DNA of 64,000 nucleotides from Aquihabitans sp. G128 (GTDB lineage Bacteria > Actinomycetota > Acidimicrobiia > Acidimicrobiales > Iamiaceae). Position numbers and translations under genes: made by a program. This document shows positions 8,633-18,576 of the stretch, piece after piece. Position 1 is the stretch's first letter, and every line of letters begins with the position of its first letter. The notes beneath the pieces were generated by a model, which ran no database searches, was not told the origin of the DNA, and saw only the letters and a list, made by a program, of their open reading frames with translations. The DNA lies in contig NZ_CP077604.1 of assembly GCF_019048865.1 (NCBI RefSeq), positions 2,914,001 to 2,978,000 of the forward strand, written 5' to 3'.

Positions 8633-9932
8633 TCAGAAGCCGGCGGGCTCGGCGACGGCGGTGGGAGAGGTGAGCTCGATGGGGTCTTCGAGGGCGGCGA
8701 GGCGGGCGGGGCGGACGACGCCGATGAGGGCGACCACGGCGAACAGGGCGATGCCCGAGAGGGCCGTCACCGGGCCGAGGCCGAGGTGGTCGGCGATGGG
8801 ACCCTGGAGCGTGGCGCCCACCGGATACAGCACGCCGAGGGCCAGGAAGTAGAAGCTCAGCACCCGGCCCCGGAGCTCGGCGGGGGCCCGCAGCTGCACC
8901 ACGGTGCCGATGCTGGAGAACACGAACATGTAGGTGGCGCCCACACCGAGCAGGGCGACGGTGGCCAGCAGGGCGGTGGGGGCGGCGCCGTAGAGCACCA
9001 GGGCGACCGGCAGCGCCACGAGGCTGGCGCGCAGCATGCGGTAGCGGCCGAACCGGGCGGCCAGCACCGGCAGCAGGAAGGCGCCGGCCACCGCGCCGAT
9101 GCCCTGGGCGGTCACGAACCGCGACGTGAGGCTGGAGTCCCCGTCGAAGCGGACCCGGGCCATGGCCGGGATGAGGGCGATGAACGGCGAGGCCGTCAGC
9201 GCCACCACCGAGATGAGCACGATGGCCGAGCGCACGCCGGGCTCGGCCCACGCGGCGATGGCGCCGACCTTGATGCGGGCCCACAGCCGGGCTTCATCGG
9301 TGGACGGCGCCCGCTCGGCGAGGCGCAGGGCGCGCAGCGCCAGGAGCATGGCGGCGAACGAGAGGGTGTTGATGGCGAAGGCTGCGGTGTAGGAGCCGAG
9401 GGCGATGGCCACCCCCGCCAGCGCCGGGCCCACCACCCGGCCGAGGTTCCACTGCGCCTGGCTGAGCGACACCGCGGCGAGCAGGTCCTCCTCGGGCACC
9501 AGGTCCGGGAGCATGGCGCTGTAGGCGGGGAAGCCCAGGCCGGCCACGCAGCCGGCGCCGAACACGGCGAGGGCCACCATGGCCGGCGACGTGTGCCCGG
9601 TGGCGGCCAGCAGCGTGAGGAGCGCGGCGAACACCATCTGCAGGCCGTTCATGGCGATGACCAGGCGGCGGCGATCGAAGCGGTCGGCCACGGCGCCGCC
9701 GATGGGCCCGAGCAGGCCCATCGGCAGGAAGCCGGCGGCGGCCACCAGGGCGGTCCAGCCGGCCTGGCCGGTGTCGTGGGCGACCAGGTCCCCCACCGCG
9801 ACGGTCTCCATCCACGTGCCGACGTTGGAGATCAGCCCCGCCGACCACACCAGGGCGAAGTTCCGGTTCCGCAACGGCGCGAGCGCCGCCCCCCCGCCGC
9901 TTCGCCGTCGTCGCCTCCCCTGGTTCGCTCAC
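8633..9932 (-). CDS. MFS transporter, DHA3-like (frame broken near base 9889)
   Basis: A 12-TM major facilitator. The family loop motif appears as 'GGAVADRFDRRRLVI' after TM2, and later comes 'PAELRGRVLSFYFLALG'. This matches the DHA3/EntS-like group that exports drugs or siderophores with proton motive force. The intact frame starts at a poor TTG (9874, LRNRNFALVW). A better GTG at 9932 opens MSEPGEATTAKRRG, which joins smoothly to ALAPLRNRNF if one base is removed from the C7 run at 9889-9895. The corrected length is about 432 residues. I therefore place the start at 9932. The substrate cannot be told. Confidence 0.8.
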
Positions 9933-10050
9933 CGAACGAGGATGCCAGCAGAACGCGCCGACCCCTCCACGAGATCGGCAGAGGCGGCGCCGGCAGCCAG
10001 CAGCCAGCCCCCCCGTCGCGGTCTACGGTCCGCGACGGAGGCGCTGCCGG

Positions 10051-11698
10051 TCAGTTCGGGGCGTGGACCCCGTTGGCGTGGCCGTAGTCGCGCTCGAGGT
10101 TGAAGCTGCGACGCTCGAGGTCGGGCCAGGCGGCGTTGTCGGTGCTGCTGATGTGCTGGCGGACCAGGCCGGGCCCGGCCGTGGTGACCGCGCCTTCCCC
10201 GTAGGGGTCGGTGAACCACGTGGTGGGTCCGCCGGCGTTGGCGATGCGGGTGCTGTGGAGGTAGTAGTCCCGCTGGGCGCCGTTGAACGGCGAGGCCGGG
10301 TCGGGCTTGGCCATCTGCATGCCGGTGGCGTGCTCGTGCTCGGTGACCTCGTCGAACGGGTAGCCGCGGCTGGTCCCGCCGTCGGCGCTGTCGGTGAGGT
10401 CGGAGACGTCGACCAGGTCGAGGATCGAGCTGTTCACGCCGCCGGCGTGGGCCCGGGCCGGGTTGCGGATGCCGAACCAGGGGTCGAACGTCGCCAGGGT
10501 GGTGCCCTGGGGGGTGGTGAGGTCGCTCATCGACTGCCACACCTCGTAGAGGGCCCACACCGAGCTGCTCTGGCTCGGCGGGACGAGCACGTCACGGTCG
10601 ATGCAGAACCGGTCCGGGATGAGCCGCGAGCCGCCGGTGCCGTTCGGCAGGTTGCTGCCGGCGGTGGTAACCGTCTGGCGGTCGCACGAGCGGTTGAACT
10701 GGTTGGCGTTGCCGAAGCGGGCCAGCGTCGACGAGATGATCGCCGTGCCGTCGGTGCAGCGGACCGCGTACAGCAGCTCGTGGGCGTTGTTGATCAGGGC
10801 ATCGCCAGAGTGCGAGCCCTGGTGCACCTTGATGAGGAAGTCGCAGGTGATGGGCTGCCCGTCGACGTCGCGCAGGTACCCCCCGGGGGGACGCGGTCAC
10901 CAGCTTCACGTCGTTGGCCACGATGATCTTGTGGCCCACGTTGTCCTCGTGGCGGGTCACGTTGTCCCGGGTGGAGGCGTAGGTGTCGAGCGCCTCGCTC
11001 ACGTAGCCGAAGGGGATGCCCCGGCTCTCGGTGGGCTTGGCGTCGAGGAAGTCGGTGACCCAGGTGTAGAGGTCCGAGGAGCCGGGATCGTCGCCGTGCT
11101 CGTGGCCGAAGGAGCACATCAGCCCGGTGGTCGGATCGACCGCGGTGGCGGGGTGCCAGGTAGGGTACAGCTTGCCGTCGGGACCGATGACCGAGAACGA
11201 GCGGTGGAAGGCGGCGCTGCACGTGTCGTACGACGTGGGGGTCCAGTTGCGCTCGCGGTAGGCCTTCGACGTCGGCGTCTCCTCTGGCGGGAGCTCGGGG
11301 CGCTGGACGGTCACGGCGACGCCGCGGGCCTCGAGGGCGGCCGGGGCCTGCTCCTTGAGGCGGACCTGGCCGGCCACCGTGGTGCCCGGCGCCGCGGCGG
11401 CGAGCTGGGCGGTGCTGAGCTTGACCACGATGGCCGAGGTCTTGGCCGCCGCCACCGAGTAGGCCCGCACCGGACCGTCGACCGTGCCCACCCGCACGCG
11501 GGTCTCGCCGGTGCAGGCCTTGGCGCCGGCGCAGCGCAGGGTGAAGGTCACCGTGGCGTCGTCGGCCACGGGCAGCACCGTGCTGCCCGAGAGCGAGACC
11601 GCCGGCGGCGGCGGCTTGCACGCTGCGAGGGCGCCGAGCGCCACGGCGACGCTCACCACCAGCCCGGTGGTGGCCCGGGTGGTCCGGCGGCCGATCAC
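10051..11698 (-). CDS. Secreted lipoprotein of unknown function (frame broken near base 10885)
   Basis: The GTG start at 11698 overlaps the stop of the FG-GAP gene by 4 bases. The N-terminus has a lipobox ending LAAC followed by KPPPP. About residues 30-140 form a beta-rich domain. The C-terminal domain of about 400 residues carries 'CSFGHEHGDDP', 'RHEDNVGHKI' and 'YPFDEVTEHEHATG', His/Asp/Glu clusters that could bind metal. The frame breaks at the CCCCCCGGGGGG stretch (10879-10890). Removing one C gives 'SPGGYLRDVDGQPITCDFL' and continues to the TGA at 10051, about 548 residues in all. I recognise no named family. Co-transcription with the FG-GAP protein suggests the two act together at the cell surface. 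Confidence 0.65.
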
Positions 11699-14479
11699 GA
11701 GCGGGCCGTCACGGTCTTGGTGACCTCGGCGCCGCTGACCCGCACCGAGGGCGAGAACGTGACGCGGATGGTCTTGGCGCCGGTGGTGTTGAAGGCGGCG
11801 AGCAGGACCGTCGCCTTGCCGTTGGCGTCGGTCTTGACGAGGTGCAGGACCTTGCCGTTCACGTAGACCCGCACGTCGCCCTGCGGCACGGTCCCCGGGG
11901 CGGAGACCGTGATGCTGGCCGTGACCCGCTGGGTCTTCACCTTCGGGTTGGTGGGCGTCAGGGTGACGGCCACCGTGCCCTTCGCCTTGGCGATGGTGGC
12001 GGTGGTGTCGTCGGTGACCGGGCCGTGGTGCTGGTCGCCGCCGTAGGTGACGGTGAGCGCCCGGGTGCCGGGCTCCAGGGCGGTCTTGCCCAGGGTCAGG
12101 GTGTAGCGGCCGTTCCCGTTGAGCGTCGCCGTGCCCAGGACCGTCGCTCCGCTCTTGATGGTGACCGAGCCGGTGGCGGCACGGCCCTGGCCGACGACCC
12201 GACCGGTGATGGTGGCGCCGGTGAGCCCGTAGGTGCCGGTGGCGGCCTGGGGCTCGATGGTGGCGAGGCTGCCGACGGTGATCGACGAGGCCGCCGACGC
12301 AGAGCCCGCCTGCTGGGCGGTGCCGCCGTAGGTGGCGACCACCGAATACGTGGCCCGCGCGCCCCAGGCGGTGGTGCACGAGGCGTAGCCGTCGCTCACG
12401 GCCACCGAGCCGCAGCCGGCGATGGGCGTGCCACCGGCGGTGAAGGCGACGGTGCCGGCGGTGGCCCGGGCCTTGTCCGGGCCCAGGACGTGGGCCAGCA
12501 GGAGGACGACCTGGCCGGTGAACGGTTCGGTCTCGGACACCTCGAGCGAGGTGGTGGTGGCCAGCTTGGCGACGGTGAAGGCGGAGCCGGCGGACTCGGC
12601 GCCCTGGAGGACGTCGGTGCCCGCGTAGGTGGCGACGACGTCGCCGGAGGCCTCGGCCGCGAAGGTGGCCGTGCAGGTGGCGGCACCGGCGGTGACCGGG
12701 ACGCTGGCGCAGCCGCTGATGGGCGAGCCGCCCAGGGTGAAGGCCACGGTGCCGCTGGCGAGGGGGGGCCGGGTCGCCGGCGCCCTTGGTGACCGCCGCA
12801 GTGAACGAGACCTCTTCGCCGGGCAGGGCCTTGGTCGGGCCGGTGAGGGCGACCTCGGTCTCGAGCCGGCCCATGAGGGCGACGGTGACCTCGCCGTTCT
12901 GGGTGCCGGGGCGGGAGGCGAAGTCGGCGCCGACCGCGAAGTCCCGCACGCCGTTCCCGTCGAGGTCGCCGAGGGCACCGACCTGGCGACCGAACCGGTC
13001 GCCGGCTGCGGTGCCGTCGATCCGGTAGCCGCCGGTCGCCGGCAGGGTGGCGAGCGACTGGGTGACGGCGGTCGGGGCGCCGTAGAGGACGTAGGTGGCG
13101 CCGGCGCCGTTGAAGGTGCCGCCGGCCGGGTTGGCCGGGTCGAAGCCGTAGGCGCCGAGGGCGAGGTCGGGGACGTCGTCGCCGTTCACGTCGCCGAGGC
13201 CGGCCACCGAGTAGCCGGTCGAGTCGCCGGAGGTGGCGCCGTCGATCCAGTAGCCCCGGCGGACCGGGGCCGGGCAGGCACCGGGGTCGGTGACCGTGCC
13301 GGCACAGGTGAAGACGGACTGGCCCGAGGTGGCGGCCGGGTCGGTGTAGACGCGATCGGTGCTGGCCGAGCCGAACACGATGGCGGCGCCGCCGTTGCGG
13401 GGGCCGGTGGTGGCGTTGGTGACGCCATCGGCGCCGATGAGCAGGTCGGCCTTGCCGTCGCCGTCGACGTCGCCGGCTGCCGAGACGGAGATGCCGAGGC
13501 GGTCGCGCTGGCGGGTGGGCCCGACGATGGTGAAGCCCTTGGCGCCGAGGTCGGCGGTGTCGACCTCACCCGTGGTGCCGCCGAACACGACGTAGGCCGC
13601 ACCCGGTGCGGCGATGCTGGCGCCCCACGGGGTGGAGGTGTAGGCGCCGAGCAGGAAGTCGTCGATGCCGTCGCCGTTGACGTCGCCGACGCTGGCGATG
13701 TTGCCGATGCGCTCCTCGTTGACGGCGCCGTCGACGGTCAGCAGCAGCTGGCCGGCGGTGGGCGCCAGGAGGTCGACGTCGGAGATGTCGTCGCGCCCGG
13801 CGACGACCCACACCCGGCCGTTGTTGGTGCGGCCCTGGGTGTCGGCGGCCACCTCGGCCACCGCGAAGTCGTCCAGGCCGTCGGCGTCCAGGTCACCGAC
13901 GGGCGCCATGGAGAAGCCGACGTTGCCGCTGCTCTGGCCGCCCTTCACGGTGAAGCCCCGGTCGCCCAGCGAGTCGAGCGCCAGGCCGGTGAACTGCTCG
14001 GCGCCGAAGACCACGTAGGTCTTCTGCGCCGTGTAGTGGGAGATGGCGATGTCGTCGAGGTCGTCGCCGTTGACGTCGCCGACGCAGGCCACGGCGAAGC
14101 CGGTGAAGGCGTTGGCGGTGGCCGGGCCATCGAGGCGGACCGCGCCCGCCTCGGTGGGGTTGGCGAGGGAGGCGCCCGAGACCTCGGGGCCGCCGAGGAT
14201 CACGTAGGAGGCCCCGATGTTCGCCGTGGGCGTCTTGTCCCAGAACCAGGCGCCGACGACGGCGTCGTCGTAGCCGTCGCCGTTGACGTCGCAGGGCCCG
14301 TTGGCCAGCGCCGCGCCCGTGGCGCTGCTGGCGTCGCCCACGTAGCGCAGGAGCTCGGCCGGTCCGCCGGCGTCGGGCGTCGGCAGGGCGGCGCTGGCCG
14401 TCGGGGCACCGATGGCGCCGGAGGCGCTGACGACCAGCGCGATCGCGGATGCCGCGACCTTCAGGGATGCTCGCTTCAC
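11695..14479 (-). CDS. Secreted FG-GAP repeat / Ig-like domain protein (frame broken near base 12772)
   Basis: GTG 14479 is chosen because CGAGG lies 6-10 bases upstream and the signal peptide (VKRASLKVAAS... to ASAA) starts there. Seven FG-GAP repeats follow, with Ca-binding loops such as 'DVNGDGYDD', 'GDVNGDDLDD' and 'GDLDADGLDD', forming an integrin-alpha-like propeller (about residues 35-560). Four Ig-like beta domains (about 565-925) end in 'VTKTVTARS'. There is no sortase motif. The G7 run at 12772-12778 seems one base too long. Removing one base joins 'GAGDPAPLASGTVAFTLGG' and gives about 927 residues. Likely a calcium-stabilised surface adhesin or scaffold (inference). Confidence 0.8.
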
Positions 14480-14548
14480 GTGGACCTCGTGCTCTGCTCG
14501 CGACGCCGGCGGGGCCGGTTCGCCCGGGGTCGTTGGTAAGTGCACCTA

Positions 14549-14578
14549 ACAGTAGATATTCGCAGAGGCGCGCGTCAA
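14549..14578 (-). promoter_or_regulatory. Sigma70-like promoter for the FG-GAP/lipoprotein operon
   Basis: On the minus strand TTGACG (14578-14573) is followed after 18 bases by TACTGT (14554-14549), a good -35/-10 pair. It lies about 65-70 bases upstream of GTG 14479, inside an unusually AT-rich patch. Confidence 0.5.
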
Positions 14579-14894
14579 AGGTAGGAAAGCTATCCAAATC
14601 GTCCCGCCCGGTGGTTCGCGACCGGACGGTGGCGTGGGGCGCCGACGCCGGGCCCGAGCCCCGGGCCCGCAACGTCGACAGCGAGCGCGGGCTGCTCGGC
14701 GGCTGAAGCCGTGGCACGGTCGTTCCAGGCGTTGGCATCGTTCGGACCCCTTCGACGCCATCCGGCGGCCCGCCGCACCGCCGGCGGATGGGCCATCCGG
14801 ACCGTTCACCCGTTCGGTGGTGGGGATCGCTGCGGGGCCGCCGAATGGAGGCAGGAGGGAACCGGCAGGCGGCCGGTTGGAGGAGGACAGGGAC
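14579..14894. other. Divergent intergenic region without a gene
   Basis: Apart from the promoter of the minus-strand operon and the ribosome site GGAGGA (14879-14884) of the next plus-strand gene, I see no gene, repeat or hairpin of note. Frames here are Arg/Pro-rich shadows. Confidence 0.4.
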
Positions 14895-15182
14895 ATGGGC
14901 ATCGAAGCATGGGGCGGGGTCGAGCGGCGCACGGCGGGATCGGGGGCGACGGCCGGGCGGCCGTGGCTCGGGTTGCGCCGACGGGCCACCGATGTGGACC
15001 TCGACCGTTTGGCCGACGTCATCGACATGACCGACGCCGCGCTGGCCCGGACCGAGGCCGAGATCCGTGGCCGCCACCCCGAGTGGTCCGACGACCAGGT
15101 GCAGCTGGCCGGCGTCCGCCTGCGGGTGGGCGACGACGTGTTCGCCCGGGCCCACCCCGGCTCGGTCCGCCTCCGGCCCTGA
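14895..15182 (+). CDS. Small hypothetical protein
   Basis: A 95-residue protein starting at ATG 14895, with GGAGGA about 10 bases upstream. The first 35 residues are Gly/Ala/Arg-rich. The remainder is a short helical segment 'DVDLDRLADVIDMTDAALARTEAEIRGRHPEW' (split here into family-like halves DVDLDRLADVIDM and TEAEIRGRHPEW), ending in RVGDDVFARAHPGS. No named domain is recognised. It is soluble, with no signal peptide or TM segment, and convergent with the deaminase gene. Confidence 0.55.
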   Translation: MGIEAWGGVERRTAGSGATAGRPWLGLRRRATDVDLDRLADVIDMTDAALARTEAEIRGRHPEWSDDQVQLAGVRLRVGDDVFARAHPGSVRLRP

Positions 15183-15192
15183 GGCGCCTCGG

Positions 15193-16002
15193 TCAGCCGG
15201 CAGCCGGAGGGTCGGCCGCAGGTGCGGCCGGGGTGACGAGGGTGGCGGCCCACAGCGCCAGCGGATCGGTCGGACCCGGGCGGGTGGCGATGAACCGCGC
15301 GAACAGGGCGCGCGACGCCTCGGTCCCCACGCCGCCGTGCACCGGCGGCAGGTACACCGACGGCAGGTCCCGTGCGTGGCGGTGCGCGTCCCAGAGCGAG
15401 GCGAGCTCGCGAGCCCCGTCGGTGGCCGAGTCGAGCGCGAACACCACCCGCTCCACCATGGCCGTGGCCGCGGCACCGAGGCACATGAGGCACGGTTCGA
15501 GCGTGGTGTAGAGCACCGCACGGCCTCGACGACCGCCGACCACCCGGTCTGCCTGGTCGAGGGCGAGCAGCTCGGCGTGCACCAGCAGCCGCCCCTGCGT
15601 GGCCTCCTGGGTGAACGCCCGCCCGATCACCTCGCCATCGGCCACCACCACCGCACCGATGGGCAGCTCGCCGATGGCCAGGCCCTTGGCCGCCATGGCC
15701 AGGGCCTCGTCCATCCACCGCCGGTCGGCCTCGACCATGTCTGCCAGCCGACCCGCCGGCAGCGGCGCCGCCAGCGGGGCGGGAACGATCGGCTCGGGCT
15801 CGGGCTCGGGCTCGGCCAGCTCGGCCCGGACCTCGGCGGCCAGCACGTCGGGCCCGGCGGCCGGTGCCGCGGGGTCCGGGCTCGCCGCTGGCGGATCGGC
15901 CTCGGGCGCCGGATCCCGACGCGAGCCCGGGTCGGGCTCCGGTGGCGGCGCGCTCACCTCCGTGGGGGCGTCCTCGGGCGGGATGGGGGTGTCGTCGGGC
16001 AT
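15193..16002 (-). CDS. Nucleoside deaminase (CMP/dCMP deaminase fold) with long disordered N-terminus
   Basis: Of 269 residues, the first 90 or so are a Pro/Glu/Ala-rich low-complexity stretch. The catalytic domain follows (about 93-215): 'ELPIGAVVVADGEV', the zinc/proton-shuttle motif VHAE (His142, Glu144), and 'TTLEPCLMC' with Cys171 and Cys174. These are the complete residues for zinc-dependent hydrolytic deamination of a base or nucleoside. It is related to TadA but diverges after the PCxxC motif, and a separate tadA lies at 43861, so a metabolic substrate (guanine or cytosine type) is more likely. The exact substrate is not visible. Confidence 0.75.
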   Translation of the reverse strand: MPDDTPIPPEDAPTEVSAPPPEPDPGSRRDPAPEADPPAASPDPAAPAAGPDVLAAEVRAELAEPEPEPEPIVPAPLAAPLPAGRLADMVEADRRWMDEALAMAAKGLAIGELPIGAVVVADGEVIGRAFTQEATQGRLLVHAELLALDQADRVVGGRRGRAVLYTTLEPCLMCLGAAATAMVERVVFALDSATDGARELASLWDAHRHARDLPSVYLPPVHGGVGTEASRALFARFIATRPGPTDPLALWAATLVTPAAPAADPPAAG

Positions 16003-16008
16003 GGATCC

Positions 16009-16674
16009 TCAGGAGCTCGGTCGGTCGAGGGCGGTGATCGGAGCCATGGCGTGGCCCCGGATCGTCGGTCGGATGAGCGCGATGGCCTTGCGAGCGCTCT
16101 CCCGGGTGAGGTCGACCGGTTCGAGGCCCGCGGCCTCGATGGCCTCGGCCGTTCGGCGGGTGAGGCGGCAGCCGCCGGCCACCCGGCGCCACACCGGGTC
16201 GAGCCGCCGCTGCCACCGCAGCCGGTCCGGTCGATCGTCGGCCGCCACGTGTTCGAGGAAGGTGAAGGTGCCACCGGGCTTGAGCACGCGGCGCACCTCG
16301 GCCAGGGCGGCGGCGGGATCGGGGACGGTGCAGAGCACGAGGGTGCCGACCACGGCGTCGAGCGAGCCGGACGGCACGCTCAGTGCGGCGGCGCGGTCGG
16401 TGCGCACCTCAGCGGCGCCGGGGGCGAACGTGCCGCCGCCTCGGGCGGCTGCGAGGCGCTCCTCGAGCTGGCGGCGCATGCCGGGGTCCGGCTCGGTGAA
16501 GACCACCCGCCGGACCGCTGCCGGGTAGTGGGCGACGTTCGCGCCGGTCCCGGCGCCGATCTCGAGCACGTCGCCCGTCAGCCCGGCCAGCAGCTCGTGG
16601 CGCCAGCCTTGGAAGCAGGCCTCCTCGGCCGGTGCGACGATCCGGTCGTAGAGGGGAGCCAGCAGCCACGCCAT
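16009..16674 (-). CDS. Class I SAM-dependent methyltransferase
   Basis: A 221-residue protein with the SAM-binding motif I 'VLEIGAGTGANVAHYP' (about residues 35-50) and a Methyltransf_11-like motif 'AVVGTLVLCTVPDPAAALAE' near 105-124, then 'LKPGGTFTFLEH'. This arrangement is that of UbiE/phospholipid-methyltransferase-like small-molecule enzymes. It ends 6 bases before the deaminase start, so the two may share a transcript. The substrate is unknown. Confidence 0.8.
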   Translation of the reverse strand: MAWLLAPLYDRIVAPAEEACFQGWRHELLAGLTGDVLEIGAGTGANVAHYPAAVRRVVFTEPDPGMRRQLEERLAAARGGGTFAPGAAEVRTDRAAALSVPSGSLDAVVGTLVLCTVPDPAAALAEVRRVLKPGGTFTFLEHVAADDRPDRLRWQRRLDPVWRRVAGGCRLTRRTAEAIEAAGLEPVDLTRESARKAIALIRPTIRGHAMAPITALDRPSS

Positions 16675-16721
16675 GGCGAGAACCTAGGACCCCGGCAGCG
16701 ACCTCGCCGCCGGGCGGCCGG

Positions 16722-17423
16722 TCAGACCGGGGGCTTCCAGCCGGCCAGCACGGCGAAGCGCCAGTGCTTGAACAGGCAGTCGACCTGGACCAGGCCGGCG
16801 GCCCGGAACATGGCGAGCTGGTCCTCGACGCTCGCCGGGCGGTCGATCGACATGCGCTCCGCCGCCGCCGCGAGGGTGGCGTCGGTCGCGCCCAGGGCCC
16901 GGGTGTGGGCGTCCCACCGCTCGCGGTACGCGACGTCGAGGGCGGCGGTCGGACCCGCCACCTGCTCGGCGTTGAGCAGGACGCCTCCGGGCCGCAGGGC
17001 CTCCGACGCGCGGCGGTACAGGTCGGCCTTCTCGTCGTCGGCGAGGTGGTGGATGGCCAACGCCGAGGCGATGACGTCGAAGCCGCCCTCGGGCAGCGGG
17101 TCGCGCAGGTCGGCCACCAACGTTCGCACCCGGTCCTCCAGCGGGGCGAGCCGCTCCTGGGCCTTCTCGAGCATCGCCGGGGCCTCGTCGACCAGCACGA
17201 ACGACGCCTCCGGCAGCGCCGCGGCCAGCGTGCCCGAGAGCAGCCCCGTGCCGGCACCGAGGTCCAGCACCCGCACCGGTCCCGAGCGACCGAGCGCGGC
17301 CGCTTCGGCGGTGGTCCCGTAGAACAGGTCGAAGCTCGGGAGCAGGATCCGGCGCTCGGCGTCGTAGGTGTCGACCCACCGGTCGAACCAGGCCTGGGCG
17401 TCGGGGACGGGAGCAGCGGGCAT
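16722..17423 (-). CDS. Class I SAM-dependent methyltransferase
   Basis: 233 residues from ATG 17423. An upstream in-frame start at 17459 would add only an unlikely Arg-rich leader. Motif I is 'VRVLDLGAGTGLLSGTL'; Asp in 'FVLVDEAPAML' would bind the SAM ribose; 'FDVIASALAIHHLADDEK' and 'LRPGGVLLNAEQV' are the usual motifs II/III. It is distinct in sequence from the neighbouring methyltransferase. No substrate clue. Confidence 0.8.
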   Translation of the reverse strand: MPAAPVPDAQAWFDRWVDTYDAERRILLPSFDLFYGTTAEAAALGRSGPVRVLDLGAGTGLLSGTLAAALPEASFVLVDEAPAMLEKAQERLAPLEDRVRTLVADLRDPLPEGGFDVIASALAIHHLADDEKADLYRRASEALRPGGVLLNAEQVAGPTAALDVAYRERWDAHTRALGATDATLAAAAERMSIDRPASVEDQLAMFRAAGLVQVDCLFKHWRFAVLAGWKPPV

Positions 17424-17527
17424 GGCCACGACGGTACCCCGGCGAGGCCCGCATCTCAACAGTCAATACGCATGTCTCGACATGTGGGACACTGCCGGTG
17501 ACCGCTGATCGCGGGTACGGTCCGGCG

Positions 17528-18574
17528 ATGGCGTCGGAGGCGATCACGGTCGAAGCGAGCGGGCGCGAGGTCCGCATCACCAGCCCCGACAAGGTCTTCT
17601 TCAAGACCCGGGGCGAGACCAAGCTGGACCTCGTCCGCTACTACCAGGCCGTCGAGGGGCCGCTGCTGGCCACCATCGCCGGCCGGCCGACCATGCTGCA
17701 GCGCTTCCCCGACGGTGCCCACGGCAAGTCGTTCTTCCAGAAGCGGGTGCCCGCGGGCGCACCCGACTGGCTGCAGACCACCGAGGTGTCCACCCCCAAC
17801 GGCACGAGCAGCAACGCCCTCGTGGTGGCCGACCTCGCCCACCTCCTGTGGGCCGTCAACCAGGGCTGCCTCGGCTTCCACCCCTGGCCCTACCGGGCAG
17901 CCACGCCCGAGGTCACCGACGAGCTGCGCATCGACCTCGACCCCGGGCCCGGCGTCACGTTCGACATGGTGCGCGAGGCCGCCGTCGCCGTGCGGGACCT
18001 GTTCACCGGCGAGGGCATCACGTCGTACGTGAAGACCACCGGCAACCGCGGGCTGCACATCTACGTGCGGGTGGGCGGCACCCACGACTCCTACGCGGTG
18101 CGGGCGGCCGCCGTGGCGGTGGCGCGCGAGCTCGAGCGCCGTCACCCGGACCTCCTGACCGCGGCGTGGTGGAAGGAGGAGCGCGGCGAGCGGGTGTTCA
18201 TCGACTACAACCAGAACGCGCCGCACAAGACGGTGTTCGGCGCCTGGTGCGTCCGGCCCCGGGTGGGCGGCCAGGTGTCCCTGCCGATCCCGTGGGACGA
18301 GGTCGCCACGGTCGACCCGGAGGTGCTGACGCTCGACGTCGTGCCCGCCAAGGTGGCCGCCGAAGGCGATCCGTGGGCGGCCATGGACGGCGAGCCCCAG
18401 GACCTCGCTCCCCTGCTGGCGTGGTCCGAGCGGGACCTCGCCGACGGGCTCATGGATGCGCCGTGGCCGCCCGTCTACCCCAAGCAGCCCAACGAGCCGC
18501 CCCGGGTGGCGCCCAGCCGGGCCAAGGCCGACCCGGACGCCGCCGGCCCCGACGCCGACGCCGGGGACGCCTGA
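17528..18574 (+). CDS. LigD-type polymerase/primase domain protein (stand-alone)
   Basis: A 348-residue archaeo-eukaryotic primase-fold polymerase of the LigD PolDom type. The metal-binding pair is Asp136/Asp138 in 'RIDLDPGPG', the third acid is in 'VFIDYNQN', and 'TTGNRGLHIYV' and 'SNALVVADLAHLLWAVNQGCLGFHPW' regions (shown in parts) match the family. These enzymes add nucleotides or ribonucleotides at breaks during non-homologous end joining. No ligase or nuclease domain is fused, and no ku gene is in the window. ATG 17528 is preferred; GTG 17498 would add 10 residues. The tail after residue 325 is Pro/Ala/Asp-rich. It is convergent with the exonuclease gene, 2 bases apart. Confidence 0.88.
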   Translation: MASEAITVEASGREVRITSPDKVFFKTRGETKLDLVRYYQAVEGPLLATIAGRPTMLQRFPDGAHGKSFFQKRVPAGAPDWLQTTEVSTPNGTSSNALVVADLAHLLWAVNQGCLGFHPWPYRAATPEVTDELRIDLDPGPGVTFDMVREAAVAVRDLFTGEGITSYVKTTGNRGLHIYVRVGGTHDSYAVRAAAVAVARELERRHPDLLTAAWWKEERGERVFIDYNQNAPHKTVFGAWCVRPRVGGQVSLPIPWDEVATVDPEVLTLDVVPAKVAAEGDPWAAMDGEPQDLAPLLAWSERDLADGLMDAPWPPVYPKQPNEPPRVAPSRAKADPDAAGPDADAGDA

Positions 18575-18576
18575 CC

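Noticed and set aside
8569..8642. Second copy of the MFS gene 3' end
   Set aside because: Only about nine bases (TCAGAAGCC) match, which is not above chance in this GC-rich DNA.
12629..14539. Long plus-strand Gly/Val-rich frame opposite the FG-GAP gene
   Set aside because: Mirror of Asp/Gly-rich FG-GAP codons; no ribosome site and no recognisable domain.
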